Assembly: GCF_049651205.1 (NCBI RefSeq)
Contig: NZ_JBASBR010000007.1
Location: 496,001 to 560,000 of the forward strand
DNA from: Castellaniella sp049651205
GTDB taxonomy: Bacteria > Pseudomonadota > Gammaproteobacteria > Burkholderiales > Burkholderiaceae_B
Direction of reading: 5' to 3'
Length of the DNA stretch: 64,000 nucleotides
Under the pieces are notes generated by a model. That model ran no database searches. It saw nothing but the letters and a program-made list of their open reading frames with translations, and was not told where the DNA came from. The position numbers were made by a program, and so were the translations under genes. This document shows positions 8,815 to 17,649 of this stretch, one piece after another; position 1 is the first letter of the stretch, and every line of letters begins with the position of its first letter.

Positions 8815-10062
8815 TCAATGAGCTACGGCGGCGGCGCCGTGCTCGTCGATCAGATGGCCGCTATAAAAGCGGTCGACGGAGAAGGCCTGGTTGAGTGGAT
8901 GCGGTTCGTCATGCGCCACCGTGTGCGCAAAGACCCAGCCCGAACCCGGCGTGGCCTTGAATCCCCCGGTTCCCCACCCGCAGTTGAAATAAAGCCCTTT
9001 AATCTCAGTCTTGGTGATGATTGGGCACGCATCAGGCGACACATCCACGATGCCCCCCCACTGGCGGTTCATACGCACGCGGCTCAGGGAAGGAAACATC
9101 TCAACGATGGCCTGCAGCGTGTGTTCGATACTTTGGAAGCTGCCGCGCTGACCGTAGCCCAAATACTGATCGATTCCCGCCCCGATCACCAGATCGCCCT
9201 TGTCCGACTGGCTGATGTAGGCGTGCACGGCATTGGACATAATGACGGTATGAATGCAGGGTTTGACGGGCTCAGAGACCAGCGCCTGCAGGGGATGGCT
9301 CTCAATGGGCAGACGAATACCCGCCATGTCGGCCAATACGCTGGAATGGCCGGCCACCACGACGGCGACTTTCTTGGCCTTGATAAATCCCTTGCCCGTA
9401 TCCACGCCTTCGATGGCGCCATTTTTCTTCCGGATATTGGTCACCGGGCAGTTCTGGATAATGTGCACACCCAGCTGATCCGCAGCGCGCGCAAACCCCC
9501 AGGCCACAGCATCATGGCGGGCTACACCGCCGCGCCGCTGAAACGACCCCCCCAGCACAGGATAGCGGCTGTCCAGATTGATGTTGGGCACGATCTCCTG
9601 GATCTGCGCCGGCGTCAGCCATTCGCCATCAACCCCGTTGTAGCGATTGGCATTGATGCGCCGCTGAGTGTCACGCACTTCCTGTAGATTGTGAGCCAGA
9701 TTCATGACGCCACGCTGGCTGAACATGACGTTGTAGTTCAGGTCCTGCGACAGGCCTTCCCAGAGCTGCATCGCCTTTTCGTAGAGCTGAGCTGATTCGT
9801 CCCAGAGGTAGTTCGAACGCACGATCGTGGTATTGCGCGCCGTGTTGCCGCCGCCCAGCCAACCTTTTTCCAGCACGGCGACATTGTGGATGCCATGCAC
9901 CTTGGCCAGGTAATAGGCGGTGGCCAGGCCATGCCCGCCCGCGCCGATCACCACGACATCGTATTCGCGCTTGGGCTCGGGGCTGTGCCACGCACGGCCC
10001 CAGTTTTCATTGTGATTCAGCCCGTTACGAATCAGGCTGAAGATTGAGTAACGATTACTCAT
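8815..10062 (-). CDS. soxB: Sarcosine oxidase, beta subunit
   Basis: Flavoprotein subunit (415 residues from this start) that holds the covalent FMN/FAD site where sarcosine is oxidised. An FAD-binding DAO fold opens with YDVVVIGAGGHGLATAYYLA, then EKGWLGGGNTARNTTIVRSN, and ends with the FNCGWGTGGFKATPGSG loop. The start at 10062 (MSNRYSIFSL) is preferred over the ATG 27 bp upstream because AGGAGACC stands just before it and SoxB proteins usually begin this way. The region upstream lies between the glxA-like gene and soxB; I find no copy there of the repeat seen at the creatinase promoter. Confidence 0.96.
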   Translation of the reverse strand: MSNRYSIFSLIRNGLNHNENWGRAWHSPEPKREYDVVVIGAGGHGLATAYYLAKVHGIHNVAVLEKGWLGGGNTARNTTIVRSNYLWDESAQLYEKAMQLWEGLSQDLNYNVMFSQRGVMNLAHNLQEVRDTQRRINANRYNGVDGEWLTPAQIQEIVPNINLDSRYPVLGGSFQRRGGVARHDAVAWGFARAADQLGVHIIQNCPVTNIRKKNGAIEGVDTGKGFIKAKKVAVVVAGHSSVLADMAGIRLPIESHPLQALVSEPVKPCIHTVIMSNAVHAYISQSDKGDLVIGAGIDQYLGYGQRGSFQSIEHTLQAIVEMFPSLSRVRMNRQWGGIVDVSPDACPIITKTEIKGLYFNCGWGTGGFKATPGSGWVFAHTVAHDEPHPLNQAFSVDRFYSGHLIDEHGAAAVAH

Positions 10063-10177
10063 GGTCTCCTCGCTCATATGATGGTGCACCTCAGTTGGCG
10101 TTGTGGGTGCAGTACATCAAAGGCGGGCGAAACCCGATAGAACTAATTCGCCGTACCCGTGGAAGATTCTGGCTACA

Positions 10178-11230
10178 TCAGAAGAACTCATTGCGCCTGG
10201 GGAATACCTCGCTGACATAATCGACCAAAGGATCAGGCGGCGACAGCAGAGTATCGGGCAGCTGGGCATGGCTGCGCCAAGCACTGGGCGGCATTTTGAA
10301 GGCCGAGCGGAACTCGCGCCCAAAATGGGACGCATCGGCAAACCCGCATTCCGATGCGATCACAGCAATAGTTTTCGTCGTATGAGTCAGCATCCAGGCC
10401 GCCAACCGCAGGCGCATGCCGCGCGCATAGGCCTGAGGCCCCTGTCCGGTTGCCTCCTTGAAGAGCCGTTCCAGGTGGCGCACGGAAATACCTAGTTTGC
10501 TACCTAGCTCGTCCAGACTCAGGGCCCGGCCCACATGCTGTTCCATCAGCAGAACCGCACGCCGCACCACGGGATGGGTCGTCGGCTGGATTCCCGGCGG
10601 CAGTGGCTGAGCAGCGCTGGCCCGGCCCGTATCCTCGACCTGCAAAATGCGCAGGGCTTTTTGCACAATGGACTGGTCGATATGGCGACGCAGGATCTCA
10701 GCTGCGACATCGATCGAGGCCCGGCCGCCCGAGCATGTGATACGGCGCCGGTCGAAAACATACAGACGGTCGGCCACCACTTGCGCTGGATCGATCCTGG
10801 GAAAGCGTTCGAGGAAATCCCAGTAATGGAACCAGCTGATGCAGATGCGGTGCTGATCCAGCACACCGGCCTGCATCAGGGTGAATACCCCTGTACACAG
10901 GCCCACGAGATGCACGTCCTGATTCGCCGCTTCGCGGATAAATTCGAGCACCCGGGAACTGACAGGTGGGCGCTGCAGCAAACCCCCAACGACAACCACA
11001 TAATCGAAACGGGCAGGATCACCCAGCGGTTCTGAGGGCACCACCTGAATCCCACTGCTGGAGCGAACCGGCACCAGGGATTCATCGACCACCTGCCAGG
11101 CACAACGCACCGGGCGGCTTTGGTCGCCTTCATCACCGGCCAGGCGCAACACATCCAGCATGCCCGAAAAGGCAGTCAGGGTGAAACTTGGCAGCAAAAT
11201 GAAGCCAAAACGAACGGGCCCCTTATTCAT
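10178..11230 (-). CDS. GlxA-family AraC-type regulator upstream of sox operon
   Basis: Transcription factor (350 residues) with an N-terminal DJ-1/PfpI-like amidase fold (FGFILLPSFTLTAFSG…LVGLCTGVFTLMQAGVL) and a C-terminal AraC double helix-turn-helix (SLDELGSKLGISVRHLERLF; IAVIASECGFADASHFGREF). This architecture matches GbdR/CdhR-like regulators, which sense glycine betaine, carnitine or related N-methyl compounds. The start at 11230 has GGAGAG 8–9 bases upstream; an ATG 18 bp earlier is the alternative. It points into soxBDAG, so control of sarcosine oxidation is the natural inference. A second paralogue sits at 25247–26290. Confidence 0.88.
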   Translation of the reverse strand: MNKGPVRFGFILLPSFTLTAFSGMLDVLRLAGDEGDQSRPVRCAWQVVDESLVPVRSSSGIQVVPSEPLGDPARFDYVVVVGGLLQRPPVSSRVLEFIREAANQDVHLVGLCTGVFTLMQAGVLDQHRICISWFHYWDFLERFPRIDPAQVVADRLYVFDRRRITCSGGRASIDVAAEILRRHIDQSIVQKALRILQVEDTGRASAAQPLPPGIQPTTHPVVRRAVLLMEQHVGRALSLDELGSKLGISVRHLERLFKEATGQGPQAYARGMRLRLAAWMLTHTTKTIAVIASECGFADASHFGREFRSAFKMPPSAWRSHAQLPDTLLSPPDPLVDYVSEVFPRRNEFF

Positions 11231-11323
11231 ATGATTTAGTCTCTCCATGCCAATTCATTCAGGCGCCATGACGTTTTCATTCTAGGCGGACATACCGCCC
11301 CATGATGTAGTAAGTCTGGATAC

Positions 11324-11342
11324 GGCACTGGCGCACAGTGCC
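11324..11342. repeat. Inverted repeat between glxA-like gene and purU
   Basis: GGCACTG (11324–11330) and CAGTGCC (11336–11342) form a perfect 7-bp dyad with a 5-base spacer, 30 bp before the purU start. It could be an operator or a leader hairpin. A second smaller dyad, GGCGG–acata–CCGCC, lies at 11286–11300. Confidence 0.5.
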
Positions 11343-11371
11343 AACCATCCCACCAAGACCGGAGACGTATC

Positions 11372-12259
11372 ATGCAGACTTCACCATCCCAAACGCCATC
11401 GGCCGAGCACACGCTGTTTTGCCTGACGGTATCGTGCCCCAGCAAGGCTGGACAAGTCGCAGCTATCGTGTCGATTCTGGAGCAGCGGCAAGGCTACATC
11501 GACGAGTTCACCGTCTTCGATGAAAAAAACACCCAACAATTTTTTGTCCGTTGTGTCTTTCATACTGAACACCCCAAAACGCTGGACAGCCACTCGCTGA
11601 ACCACGATTTCGCCAAACTGGCAAAGCGCTTTTCGATGCGCTGGGCCATCCACGATATGTCAAAGCGACCGAAGGTACTGATCCTGGTCTCAAAGCTGGA
11701 GCACTGCCTGGCCGATTTGCTCTTTCGCACCCGCATGGGCGAGTTACCCATGGAGATCGCCGCCATCGCCTCGAACCACGATACTCTGCGCCATCATGCC
11801 GAGGCCGCCGGGATCAACTTTCACCATCTGCCCGTGACCGGCGACAACCGGCCGCAACAGGAAGCCGCCATCCTGAACCTGGCACACACGACCGATGCCG
11901 AATTGGTCATCCTGGCCCGCTACATGCAGATTCTGCGCCCCGAGACCAGCAAGGTACTGGCGGGCCGCGCCATCAATATCCATCATTCCTTCCTGCCCGG
12001 ATTCAAGGGCGCCCGCCCTTATCACCAGGCCTACGAGCGCGGTGTCAAAGTAATTGGCGCGACTGCTCATTTCGTGACTGACGATCTGGACGAAGGCCCG
12101 ATCATCACCCAGGCCGTCGAACCAGTTGATCACACACAAACCCCCGACCAGTTGCTGGCCACCGGCCGCAATCTGGAATGCCGTGCACTGGCTCAGGCCG
12201 TACGCAACTATCTGGAACATCGGATCTTCATCAGTGGGCACCGGACAGTGGTGCTTTAA
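11372..12259 (+). CDS. purU: Formyltetrahydrofolate deformylase
   Basis: PurU (295 residues) hydrolyses 10-formyl-THF to formate and THF. An N-terminal ACT domain covers residues ~12–90 (LTVSCPSKAGQVAAIVSIL). The formyltransferase fold follows from ~105, with the catalytic Asn-His region NIHHSFLPGFKGARPYHQA and the Asp in TDDLDEGPII. Beside sarcosine oxidase it would recycle the C1-loaded folate produced by demethylation, a pairing known from glycine-betaine/sarcosine clusters of pseudomonads. It converges with the creatininase gene. Confidence 0.95.
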   Translation: MQTSPSQTPSAEHTLFCLTVSCPSKAGQVAAIVSILEQRQGYIDEFTVFDEKNTQQFFVRCVFHTEHPKTLDSHSLNHDFAKLAKRFSMRWAIHDMSKRPKVLILVSKLEHCLADLLFRTRMGELPMEIAAIASNHDTLRHHAEAAGINFHHLPVTGDNRPQQEAAILNLAHTTDAELVILARYMQILRPETSKVLAGRAINIHHSFLPGFKGARPYHQAYERGVKVIGATAHFVTDDLDEGPIITQAVEPVDHTQTPDQLLATGRNLECRALAQAVRNYLEHRIFISGHRTVVL

Positions 12260-12318
12260 GGTCAGCCTGACGAGAGCCGGACGCCCTCCAGCAGGCCGCC
12301 CGACTCTGGCACGATCTC

Positions 12319-13086
12319 TCAGTCGAAAGCTGTCCGTAGCGCATCTGTAATGCCCTGCACACACACTGCCAAGATCAGCTTGCCATGTTCCGCGCTGGCT
12401 CGGCTGGCAGATGACAGACAACCTGACTCCGGTGTCCATTCCGGCCTGATCGGGAAGAAGTCGTAGGGCGGGAACGCGGCTGGCGGATGATCCCGCACCT
12501 GACTCATGTCAACCAGATCGGCATGCAGATGCAGCATCAAAGAAGTTTCCAACACTCCACCATGTTCCACAGCCCAGCCTGGAAAATCCCCCTGATAGAT
12601 TTGATCAATCGTCTTCTGATCGATGAAATCCCAATACGACAGGATAATGCAGCGAAAATCCCGAATGCTGTCCCAGCGCAGCTCTCGCAATGCCAGATCG
12701 ACACCCTCGGTGATAAACGCGGAGTTCTCATAATGACCATTGACGAGCACGACTTTGCGCACGCCGTGGCGTGCCAATTCCTTCAGCACATCACGGATGA
12801 TGCTCGTGACAGTCAGCCCGTCCAGGCTGGTTGTCCCCGGCATATGATTGCCGCCGCCGCTTTTTTGCTGCGATTTATAGCCATATGCAATGGCCGGTGC
12901 CACCAGAGCACCCACCTGTGCAGCCACACGTTCTGAGATGGCGGTCGGCAGCAGAACATCCGGATTCATACTCATGTGGGGGCCATGTTGCTCGAGTGCT
13001 CCGATAGGCAACAGCACGGCCGCCCCATTCTTAACTTTGGCCGCGTAAGTCGGCCAGGCCAACTCCGCAATACGTACTTGATTCAT
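12319..13086 (-). CDS. Creatininase (creatinine amidohydrolase)
   Basis: Enzyme of 255 residues interconverting creatinine and creatine. The metal-binding and catalytic segments LPIGALEQHGPHM, the MNPDVLLPTA Asp, GYKSQQKSGGGNHMPGTTSL, NGHYEN and EHGGVLETS match true creatininases from pseudomonads closely, not just the wider creatininase-like superfamily. The start at 13086 follows the permease stop by 11 bp, so creatinine uptake and opening are made from one message. Its ribosome site is weak. Confidence 0.94.
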   Translation of the reverse strand: MNQVRIAELAWPTYAAKVKNGAAVLLPIGALEQHGPHMSMNPDVLLPTAISERVAAQVGALVAPAIAYGYKSQQKSGGGNHMPGTTSLDGLTVTSIIRDVLKELARHGVRKVVLVNGHYENSAFITEGVDLALRELRWDSIRDFRCIILSYWDFIDQKTIDQIYQGDFPGWAVEHGGVLETSLMLHLHADLVDMSQVRDHPPAAFPPYDFFPIRPEWTPESGCLSSASRASAEHGKLILAVCVQGITDALRTAFD

Positions 13087-13097
13087 GTTTTACCCAA

Positions 13098-14468
13098 TCA
13101 GATCAGACGCATACGTCCCATTTTGAAGCCTAAGGTCAGCACCAAATAACTGACCGCCGTTATGCCAATCGCCGGAAAAGATGCTGTCCAGATCGCAGCC
13201 GCATCCACCAGGATGTAATGCAGCAGGTAGAACGTCCCCAGGCCCAGCGCCATCGAGATCCAACCCGTCGCGTTCCAATCGCCTAGCCGGCTCTTGGTGG
13301 AACCATCGGGAAAACTCTCGGCAAACAGATCCTCGTCCTTGACCCGACATTTGCGTACGATGAAATAGTCAACCACTACCAAGGTCCACAACGGTATGAA
13401 AATCCCTCCGACAATTCCGAGGAAAAACTCGAAATACTCAATAAATTTGTCAAAGGCTAGCGGCAAAAAGCACATTCCAAACTGCAGGAGCGCAATAAGC
13501 AGCATATAACGCTTGGGAGATTCGCTGCGCGTAGCACCGACAAGCCCCATACCCGCCCCATAGAGAACAGTGACGTTGGTGCTGACGGTGGCAAAAAACA
13601 CGACCAGAAAGGCGACGGTACCCAGCCCCAGAGAAGCAATGGTAGAACTGGGATCTGAGTTGTTAGGGTCAAAAACGCCTGTTTCCAGAACAACACCAAT
13701 CACGCCGATGGCACCGACGATCATGAACCAGCCTTGACCCAAATTAACGCCCAGCCAGCTGCCTGCCGTGGCGGCGCCCGGCCCTTTGGCAAAGCGGCCA
13801 AAGTCGCCAATCATCGCCCAGCCCCAGCAAAACCCGAAGGCCAGATCAAAATAGAATGCTGGCGTATGCTGAGCTTGTGGCAAGGTCAGACTGGCTATCT
13901 TGGCGTAGTCCCAGTGCTGCAGGACAACAAAGGTCTCCCAAACGCCTAGCACGACCAGCAACACCACAGAAACCCATTCGAGGTATTTGATGGCGCGATG
14001 TCCCACCACTACGATCACGCCCTGCACAATGGCCGTCACCAGAATCCCTAAAATCAGCGGCGTCGTGGAACCAGGCTGCCCATAGGTTGGACTACCCCAC
14101 ATTTCGTGGAACACATAGGTCAATGAGATGGCCGCGATGAAGGTGTTGATGCTGGGCCAGCCAATCATGCCAAAGAACTCACCAATGCCGGCCCAACGTG
14201 ATCCACGAACGCCCAGGGCGGGAACTGTGCAGGTCACAGTAGAAGCCCCATGTTTCCAGGAAATCCAGCCAATCATGGCCCAGGGAATCATCATCAACGG
14301 CAAATAGATGAAGGCATATTGCCAAACGAAGCTCATGCCGATGGCCGCAGCCATTCCACCAAAATACCAAGATCCGGTATTGACTCCAGATCCGAACCAG
14401 GTCACAACCTGGTCAAAAAACCCATACTCACGTTTGTCATGCGGAATTCTGGCTGTACCGTATTCCAT
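13098..14468 (-). CDS. NCS1-family permease, likely creatinine transporter
   Basis: Polytopic inner-membrane protein of 456 residues with about 12 hydrophobic segments and the start pattern of cytosine/purine permeases (WFGSGVNTGSWYFGG in segment 1). The related CodB-type carriers import cytosine, allantoin or hydantoins. Placement 11 bp ahead of creatininase and behind a promoter shared with creatinase argues for creatinine as substrate; that is inference. AGGAGA precedes the ATG. Allantoin or hydantoin transport is the main alternative. Confidence 0.87.
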   Translation of the reverse strand: MEYGTARIPHDKREYGFFDQVVTWFGSGVNTGSWYFGGMAAAIGMSFVWQYAFIYLPLMMIPWAMIGWISWKHGASTVTCTVPALGVRGSRWAGIGEFFGMIGWPSINTFIAAISLTYVFHEMWGSPTYGQPGSTTPLILGILVTAIVQGVIVVVGHRAIKYLEWVSVVLLVVLGVWETFVVLQHWDYAKIASLTLPQAQHTPAFYFDLAFGFCWGWAMIGDFGRFAKGPGAATAGSWLGVNLGQGWFMIVGAIGVIGVVLETGVFDPNNSDPSSTIASLGLGTVAFLVVFFATVSTNVTVLYGAGMGLVGATRSESPKRYMLLIALLQFGMCFLPLAFDKFIEYFEFFLGIVGGIFIPLWTLVVVDYFIVRKCRVKDEDLFAESFPDGSTKSRLGDWNATGWISMALGLGTFYLLHYILVDAAAIWTASFPAIGITAVSYLVLTLGFKMGRMRLI

Positions 14469-14570
14469 GGCGTTGTCTCCTCGAAGGTCTCTACCAACCC
14501 CGTTATGTTTCGGGAGTGTACCGGCTCTTATGATCAGGTGGCGACGCCACTTTCAGCGTCGACCGAATTC

Positions 14571-14632
14571 ATCTTAGAGAATGCGCGCCCATGGGCTTTT
14601 TTCAGAAGCGACCCTTACTTGTCAGAATGCGA
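14571..14632 (-). promoter_or_regulatory. AraC-type direct-repeat promoter of permease/creatininase unit
   Basis: On the + strand GAAGCGA (14605–14611) and AATGCGA (14626–14632) are spaced 21 bp start to start. Reading toward the gene, a -10-like TAAGAT lies at 14571–14576, and 29 bp separate its outer edge from the first repeat. The -35 region has no TTGACA. The same arrangement recurs at 25099–25160 and 18963–19024. The layout fits an activator of the AraC family covering the -35 box. Confidence 0.75.
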
Positions 14633-14653
14633 AGTCGGGATCCCTACCGCGAT

Positions 14654-15745
14654 TCAAATCCTGGCCCCCAAGACGTGGGTAGCCTGCGTATCCCAACTCA
14701 CACGAACCCATCGACCATCCTCCATTGGCAACGCTGCACGGCCGGCATATGGAATCTGTGCCTGAAGTTCCAAGCCCGTTTCAGTCTGAAGATAAATCGT
14801 CATCATCGCACCAACGAATTCTTCCCCGATCACGCGACAGCGTTGTCGATTGCGCCCCTCTTCGCAAGATGCAGTCAAGCGGATATCCTCAGCACCGACA
14901 TACAACGTCACCGGATCACCTGCGAACACCCGCTCGCCAGCCACCCGGGAAGTTTCAAACATGCCATGATCTGACTTGACCAAGATGATGTCGTTAGCGA
15001 TCTCCACTACCTTTCCTTCGATGATGTTCTTGCCGCCAATGAATTCCGCCACGAACCGATTGCATGGGGTCGAATAAATTTCCTGTGGTGTGCCGACCTG
15101 CTCTATTCGGCCCTCGCTCATGATCACTACTCGGTCCGCCATGGCAAAGGCTTCAGAATGGCTATGGGTGACATATACAAATGTGATGCCGATCTCCTTT
15201 TGCAGTTCGGTCAGCACACCTTGCATGCGCACCTTCAGGTTTGCATCCAAAGCACTCAATGGCTCATCCAGCAACAGGATAGGAGGTTCGGTCACCAAGG
15301 ATCTGGCCAGTGCCACACGCTGACGCTGGCCTCCCGACAATTGCCCGATATCCCGATTCACAAACTCGGCGAGCCCCATGCGATCCAGCCACTGGCCCGC
15401 TCGCTGTCGCCGCTCTGCCTTCGGGACGCCACGCATCCGGAGCCCGAACTCGACATTTTCGGTGACGCTCAGAAAGGGAAACAATGCGAGGTTTTGCCAC
15501 ACCAAAGGTGTGTCACGAGCCCAGGTACTGAGCTCATTGATACGTTCTCCGTTCAGGCGAATTTCACCTTGTGTCGGCTGATCCAGACCAGCCAGCATTC
15601 GTAGGGTCGTTGTCTTGCCGCAGCCGCTCGAGCCCATGATTGCCAGGAATTCGCCTTCACTGATGTTCAGGTTGATCGATTCGACAGCGGTAAAGCCCCC
15701 AAAGGACTTGCTGACATTATCCATTTCCACCAAAGGACGATTCAT
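14654..15745 (-). CDS. ABC importer ATPase, spermidine/putrescine (PotA) type
   Basis: Cytoplasmic ATPase of 363 residues. Walker A GSSGCGKTT, Q-loop, signature LSGGQRQRVALARS, Walker B ILLLDEPLSALD and an H-loop (YVTHSHSEAFAMAD) are all present. A C-terminal TOBE domain starts around residue 280, as in PotA/FbpC-type subunits. The start at 15745 (MNRPLVEMDNV) is favoured by AAGGGGAA upstream and by the ABC homology starting there. It is the last gene of the leftward importer operon, 4 bp after the second permease. Confidence 0.93.
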   Translation of the reverse strand: MNRPLVEMDNVSKSFGGFTAVESINLNISEGEFLAIMGSSGCGKTTTLRMLAGLDQPTQGEIRLNGERINELSTWARDTPLVWQNLALFPFLSVTENVEFGLRMRGVPKAERRQRAGQWLDRMGLAEFVNRDIGQLSGGQRQRVALARSLVTEPPILLLDEPLSALDANLKVRMQGVLTELQKEIGITFVYVTHSHSEAFAMADRVVIMSEGRIEQVGTPQEIYSTPCNRFVAEFIGGKNIIEGKVVEIANDIILVKSDHGMFETSRVAGERVFAGDPVTLYVGAEDIRLTASCEEGRNRQRCRVIGEEFVGAMMTIYLQTETGLELQAQIPYAGRAALPMEDGRWVRVSWDTQATHVLGARI

Positions 15746-15749
15746 GTTT

Positions 15750-16574
15750 TCATTCCCCTTTGGCCGTGGCCAAAATTTTTCGAGTCTTGTTTTTCCCATG
15801 CCGCAGCAACAGAATCTGCGCCAGGACAACCAGCATGATGGTGACTGTGAATACGATGGAACCGATCGCGTTGATCGTCGGGCTGACGCGTCCCTGCAAG
15901 GTCGTGAGGATGCTGACCGGAACCGTGGGATCCAGCCCCGACACAAACCAGGCAACGGCATACTCATCAAACGACACAGCCATGGTCACAAACAGCGCCG
16001 CACCGATACTGGGCAGGGAAAAAGGCAGAATCACGTGCCATAACGCACGCCACTGGCTGGCGCCGAGGTTCCAGGCCGCCGCCTCCATGTCGGCGGGCAT
16101 CAGTGCCAGGCGCATCCGGATCACCGCCATCGCAAACGGAGCGCACATGACGATGTGGCTGATCATGACCGCCTGGATATTGCCCGACAGACTGACGCGC
16201 GACAGAAACGCCAGCATCGCCAGTCCCATGATGACCACGGGAATGGTCGGCGGCAGCAGCGCCAGCGTCAGATAGACCGATTTGCCGAAGAACCGATAGC
16301 GATGATCGGTATATGCGGCACAAAACCCAAGCACGGTGGACACCACCGCAACGGTGAAGCCGACTTTTGCGCTGTTTCCAAACGCCAGCCAGATATCGGC
16401 GTCGGAGATGATGTCCCGATACCACTGAAAGCTGAAATCGCCCAGGGGCAAGGTCGGAAAGCGATCCGCGTTGAATGAAAAGACAAAGCTGGCCGCGATG
16501 GGGGTAAAGATGAATACGAATATCCCAAAGGCATAGCAATAAAGCGTCAGATTAATCCATCGGTTTTCGTTCAT
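15750..16574 (-). CDS. ABC importer permease, PotC type
   Basis: Inner-membrane permease (274 residues) with about six transmembrane segments. The EAA-type loop before the last segments is AAAWNLGASQWRALWHVILP. The start at 16574 overlaps the previous gene's stop (ATGA) and has GGAGG 6 bases upstream. Family members import polyamines, other small amines and related cations. Here creatine, sarcosine or a betaine is plausible from context. Confidence 0.9.
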   Translation of the reverse strand: MNENRWINLTLYCYAFGIFVFIFTPIAASFVFSFNADRFPTLPLGDFSFQWYRDIISDADIWLAFGNSAKVGFTVAVVSTVLGFCAAYTDHRYRFFGKSVYLTLALLPPTIPVVIMGLAMLAFLSRVSLSGNIQAVMISHIVMCAPFAMAVIRMRLALMPADMEAAAWNLGASQWRALWHVILPFSLPSIGAALFVTMAVSFDEYAVAWFVSGLDPTVPVSILTTLQGRVSPTINAIGSIVFTVTIMLVVLAQILLLRHGKNKTRKILATAKGE

Positions 16575-17503
16575 TTCGGCCTCCGGTAGGCGAACCAGAT
16601 TGCGGCCAGGGCAACCGCCAGCAAAGTTACGACCATCGTCACCGCCACCACGGCCGCCTGTGGCCATTGCTGGCCGGACTTGACGGTGTCGATGATCACG
16701 GTGCTCAGTACGGTTCTCAGGCCCCCTCCCAAATACAAAGGACTGACAAAATCGCCAAACGTCAGGATGAAACAGAACAGCGCCGCGATCATGATGCCGA
16801 TTCTGGCGGACGGGATGATGACATGCCAGATCGTGCCAAGACGGCCACACCCCAGGTTATGGGACGCTTCCACCAGATTACGGTCCACGTAGATCAGGCT
16901 GAGCAACTGCAGCAAGGTCACCAGCGGCAGGCACAGGGTGGCATATCCGATCAAGGTGCCCCCCAGGGTATTGAGCATCGCTACCGGCGGCAGAGATAGC
17001 CATTTCAGGAGCATATTGACAATCCCTGAATCCGCCAGGACGACTTGCCAGGCATAAACACGCACTAGGTAACTGGTGAAAAACGGGATGATCAACAACA
17101 GCAGTGCGAGCTGCCGTGCGGAACTCCGAAATTTGAAAGCGATTGCGTAGGCGCATGGAAAAGCAATCGCACTGATGGCGACTGCGGTGAGAATCGCCAT
17201 TCCGAAGGTCAGAGCGTATGCGTCGTAAAAATAGCCGCGCGTATAGATGAATGCCCAATTGGCGAACGTAAAATCTGGTTTCAGTCGGAAGAACTCGACC
17301 GACCAGAAGGTAATGACCAGCAGGAACACCACCGGGAAGACCAGAAAGAGCAGTTGCCACACGAGCGGCGGCAGGCTCAGGGAAAAGGCATATAGCCTCT
17401 GTTTTTGAACGAAATGCCCGGCACGCGGCGACTTCCGTCGCAACTTGCGCACGTCCGCCGCGGCGCCAGGGGATCGCATTGAACTCTGATGCGGGATTAT
17501 CAC
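16571..17503 (-). CDS. ABC importer permease, PotB type
   Basis: First permease of the importer (310 residues). A ~35-residue basic cytoplasmic head is followed by about six transmembrane segments. The coupling loop is VEASHNLGCGRLGTIWHVII. GTG at 17503 is chosen because AGGAGG sits 6 bases ahead; TTG at 17530 is the longer alternative. It is separated from the binding-protein gene by a gap that holds a long hairpin. Confidence 0.88.
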   Translation of the reverse strand: MIIPHQSSMRSPGAAADVRKLRRKSPRAGHFVQKQRLYAFSLSLPPLVWQLLFLVFPVVFLLVITFWSVEFFRLKPDFTFANWAFIYTRGYFYDAYALTFGMAILTAVAISAIAFPCAYAIAFKFRSSARQLALLLLIIPFFTSYLVRVYAWQVVLADSGIVNMLLKWLSLPPVAMLNTLGGTLIGYATLCLPLVTLLQLLSLIYVDRNLVEASHNLGCGRLGTIWHVIIPSARIGIMIAALFCFILTFGDFVSPLYLGGGLRTVLSTVIIDTVKSGQQWPQAAVVAVTMVVTLLAVALAAIWFAYRRPK

Positions 17504-17589
17504 CGAAACCTCCTGTGCCACGAGGCTCAATCAGGCCCTTTGCGGGCTTTCTGTTTTTGAGCTAGGCGCCAACTCTGAAATCGCAAGCC

Positions 17590-17641
17590 GCTGACCAGGC
17601 TCGTGCCTACCACAGTGCTGCATTGGGCACGAGTCTGGTCA
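17590..17641 (-). repeat. 17-bp intra-operon hairpin between binding-protein and permease genes
   Basis: Arms 17590–17606 and 17625–17641 pair over 17 bp with one wobble position and an 18-base loop. There is no T-run on the leftward strand. It lies 9 bp past the binding-protein stop and 87 bp before the permease GTG. Such hairpins often protect the 3' end of an abundant binding-protein mRNA or partly stop transcription, giving more binding protein than permease. Confidence 0.75.
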
Positions 17642-17649
17642 GGGATTGC

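Noticed and set aside
10063..10177. A copy of the 21-bp GAARCGA repeat upstream of soxB
   Set aside because: No pair of matching heptamers with 21-bp spacing is present on either strand; only isolated weak resemblances.
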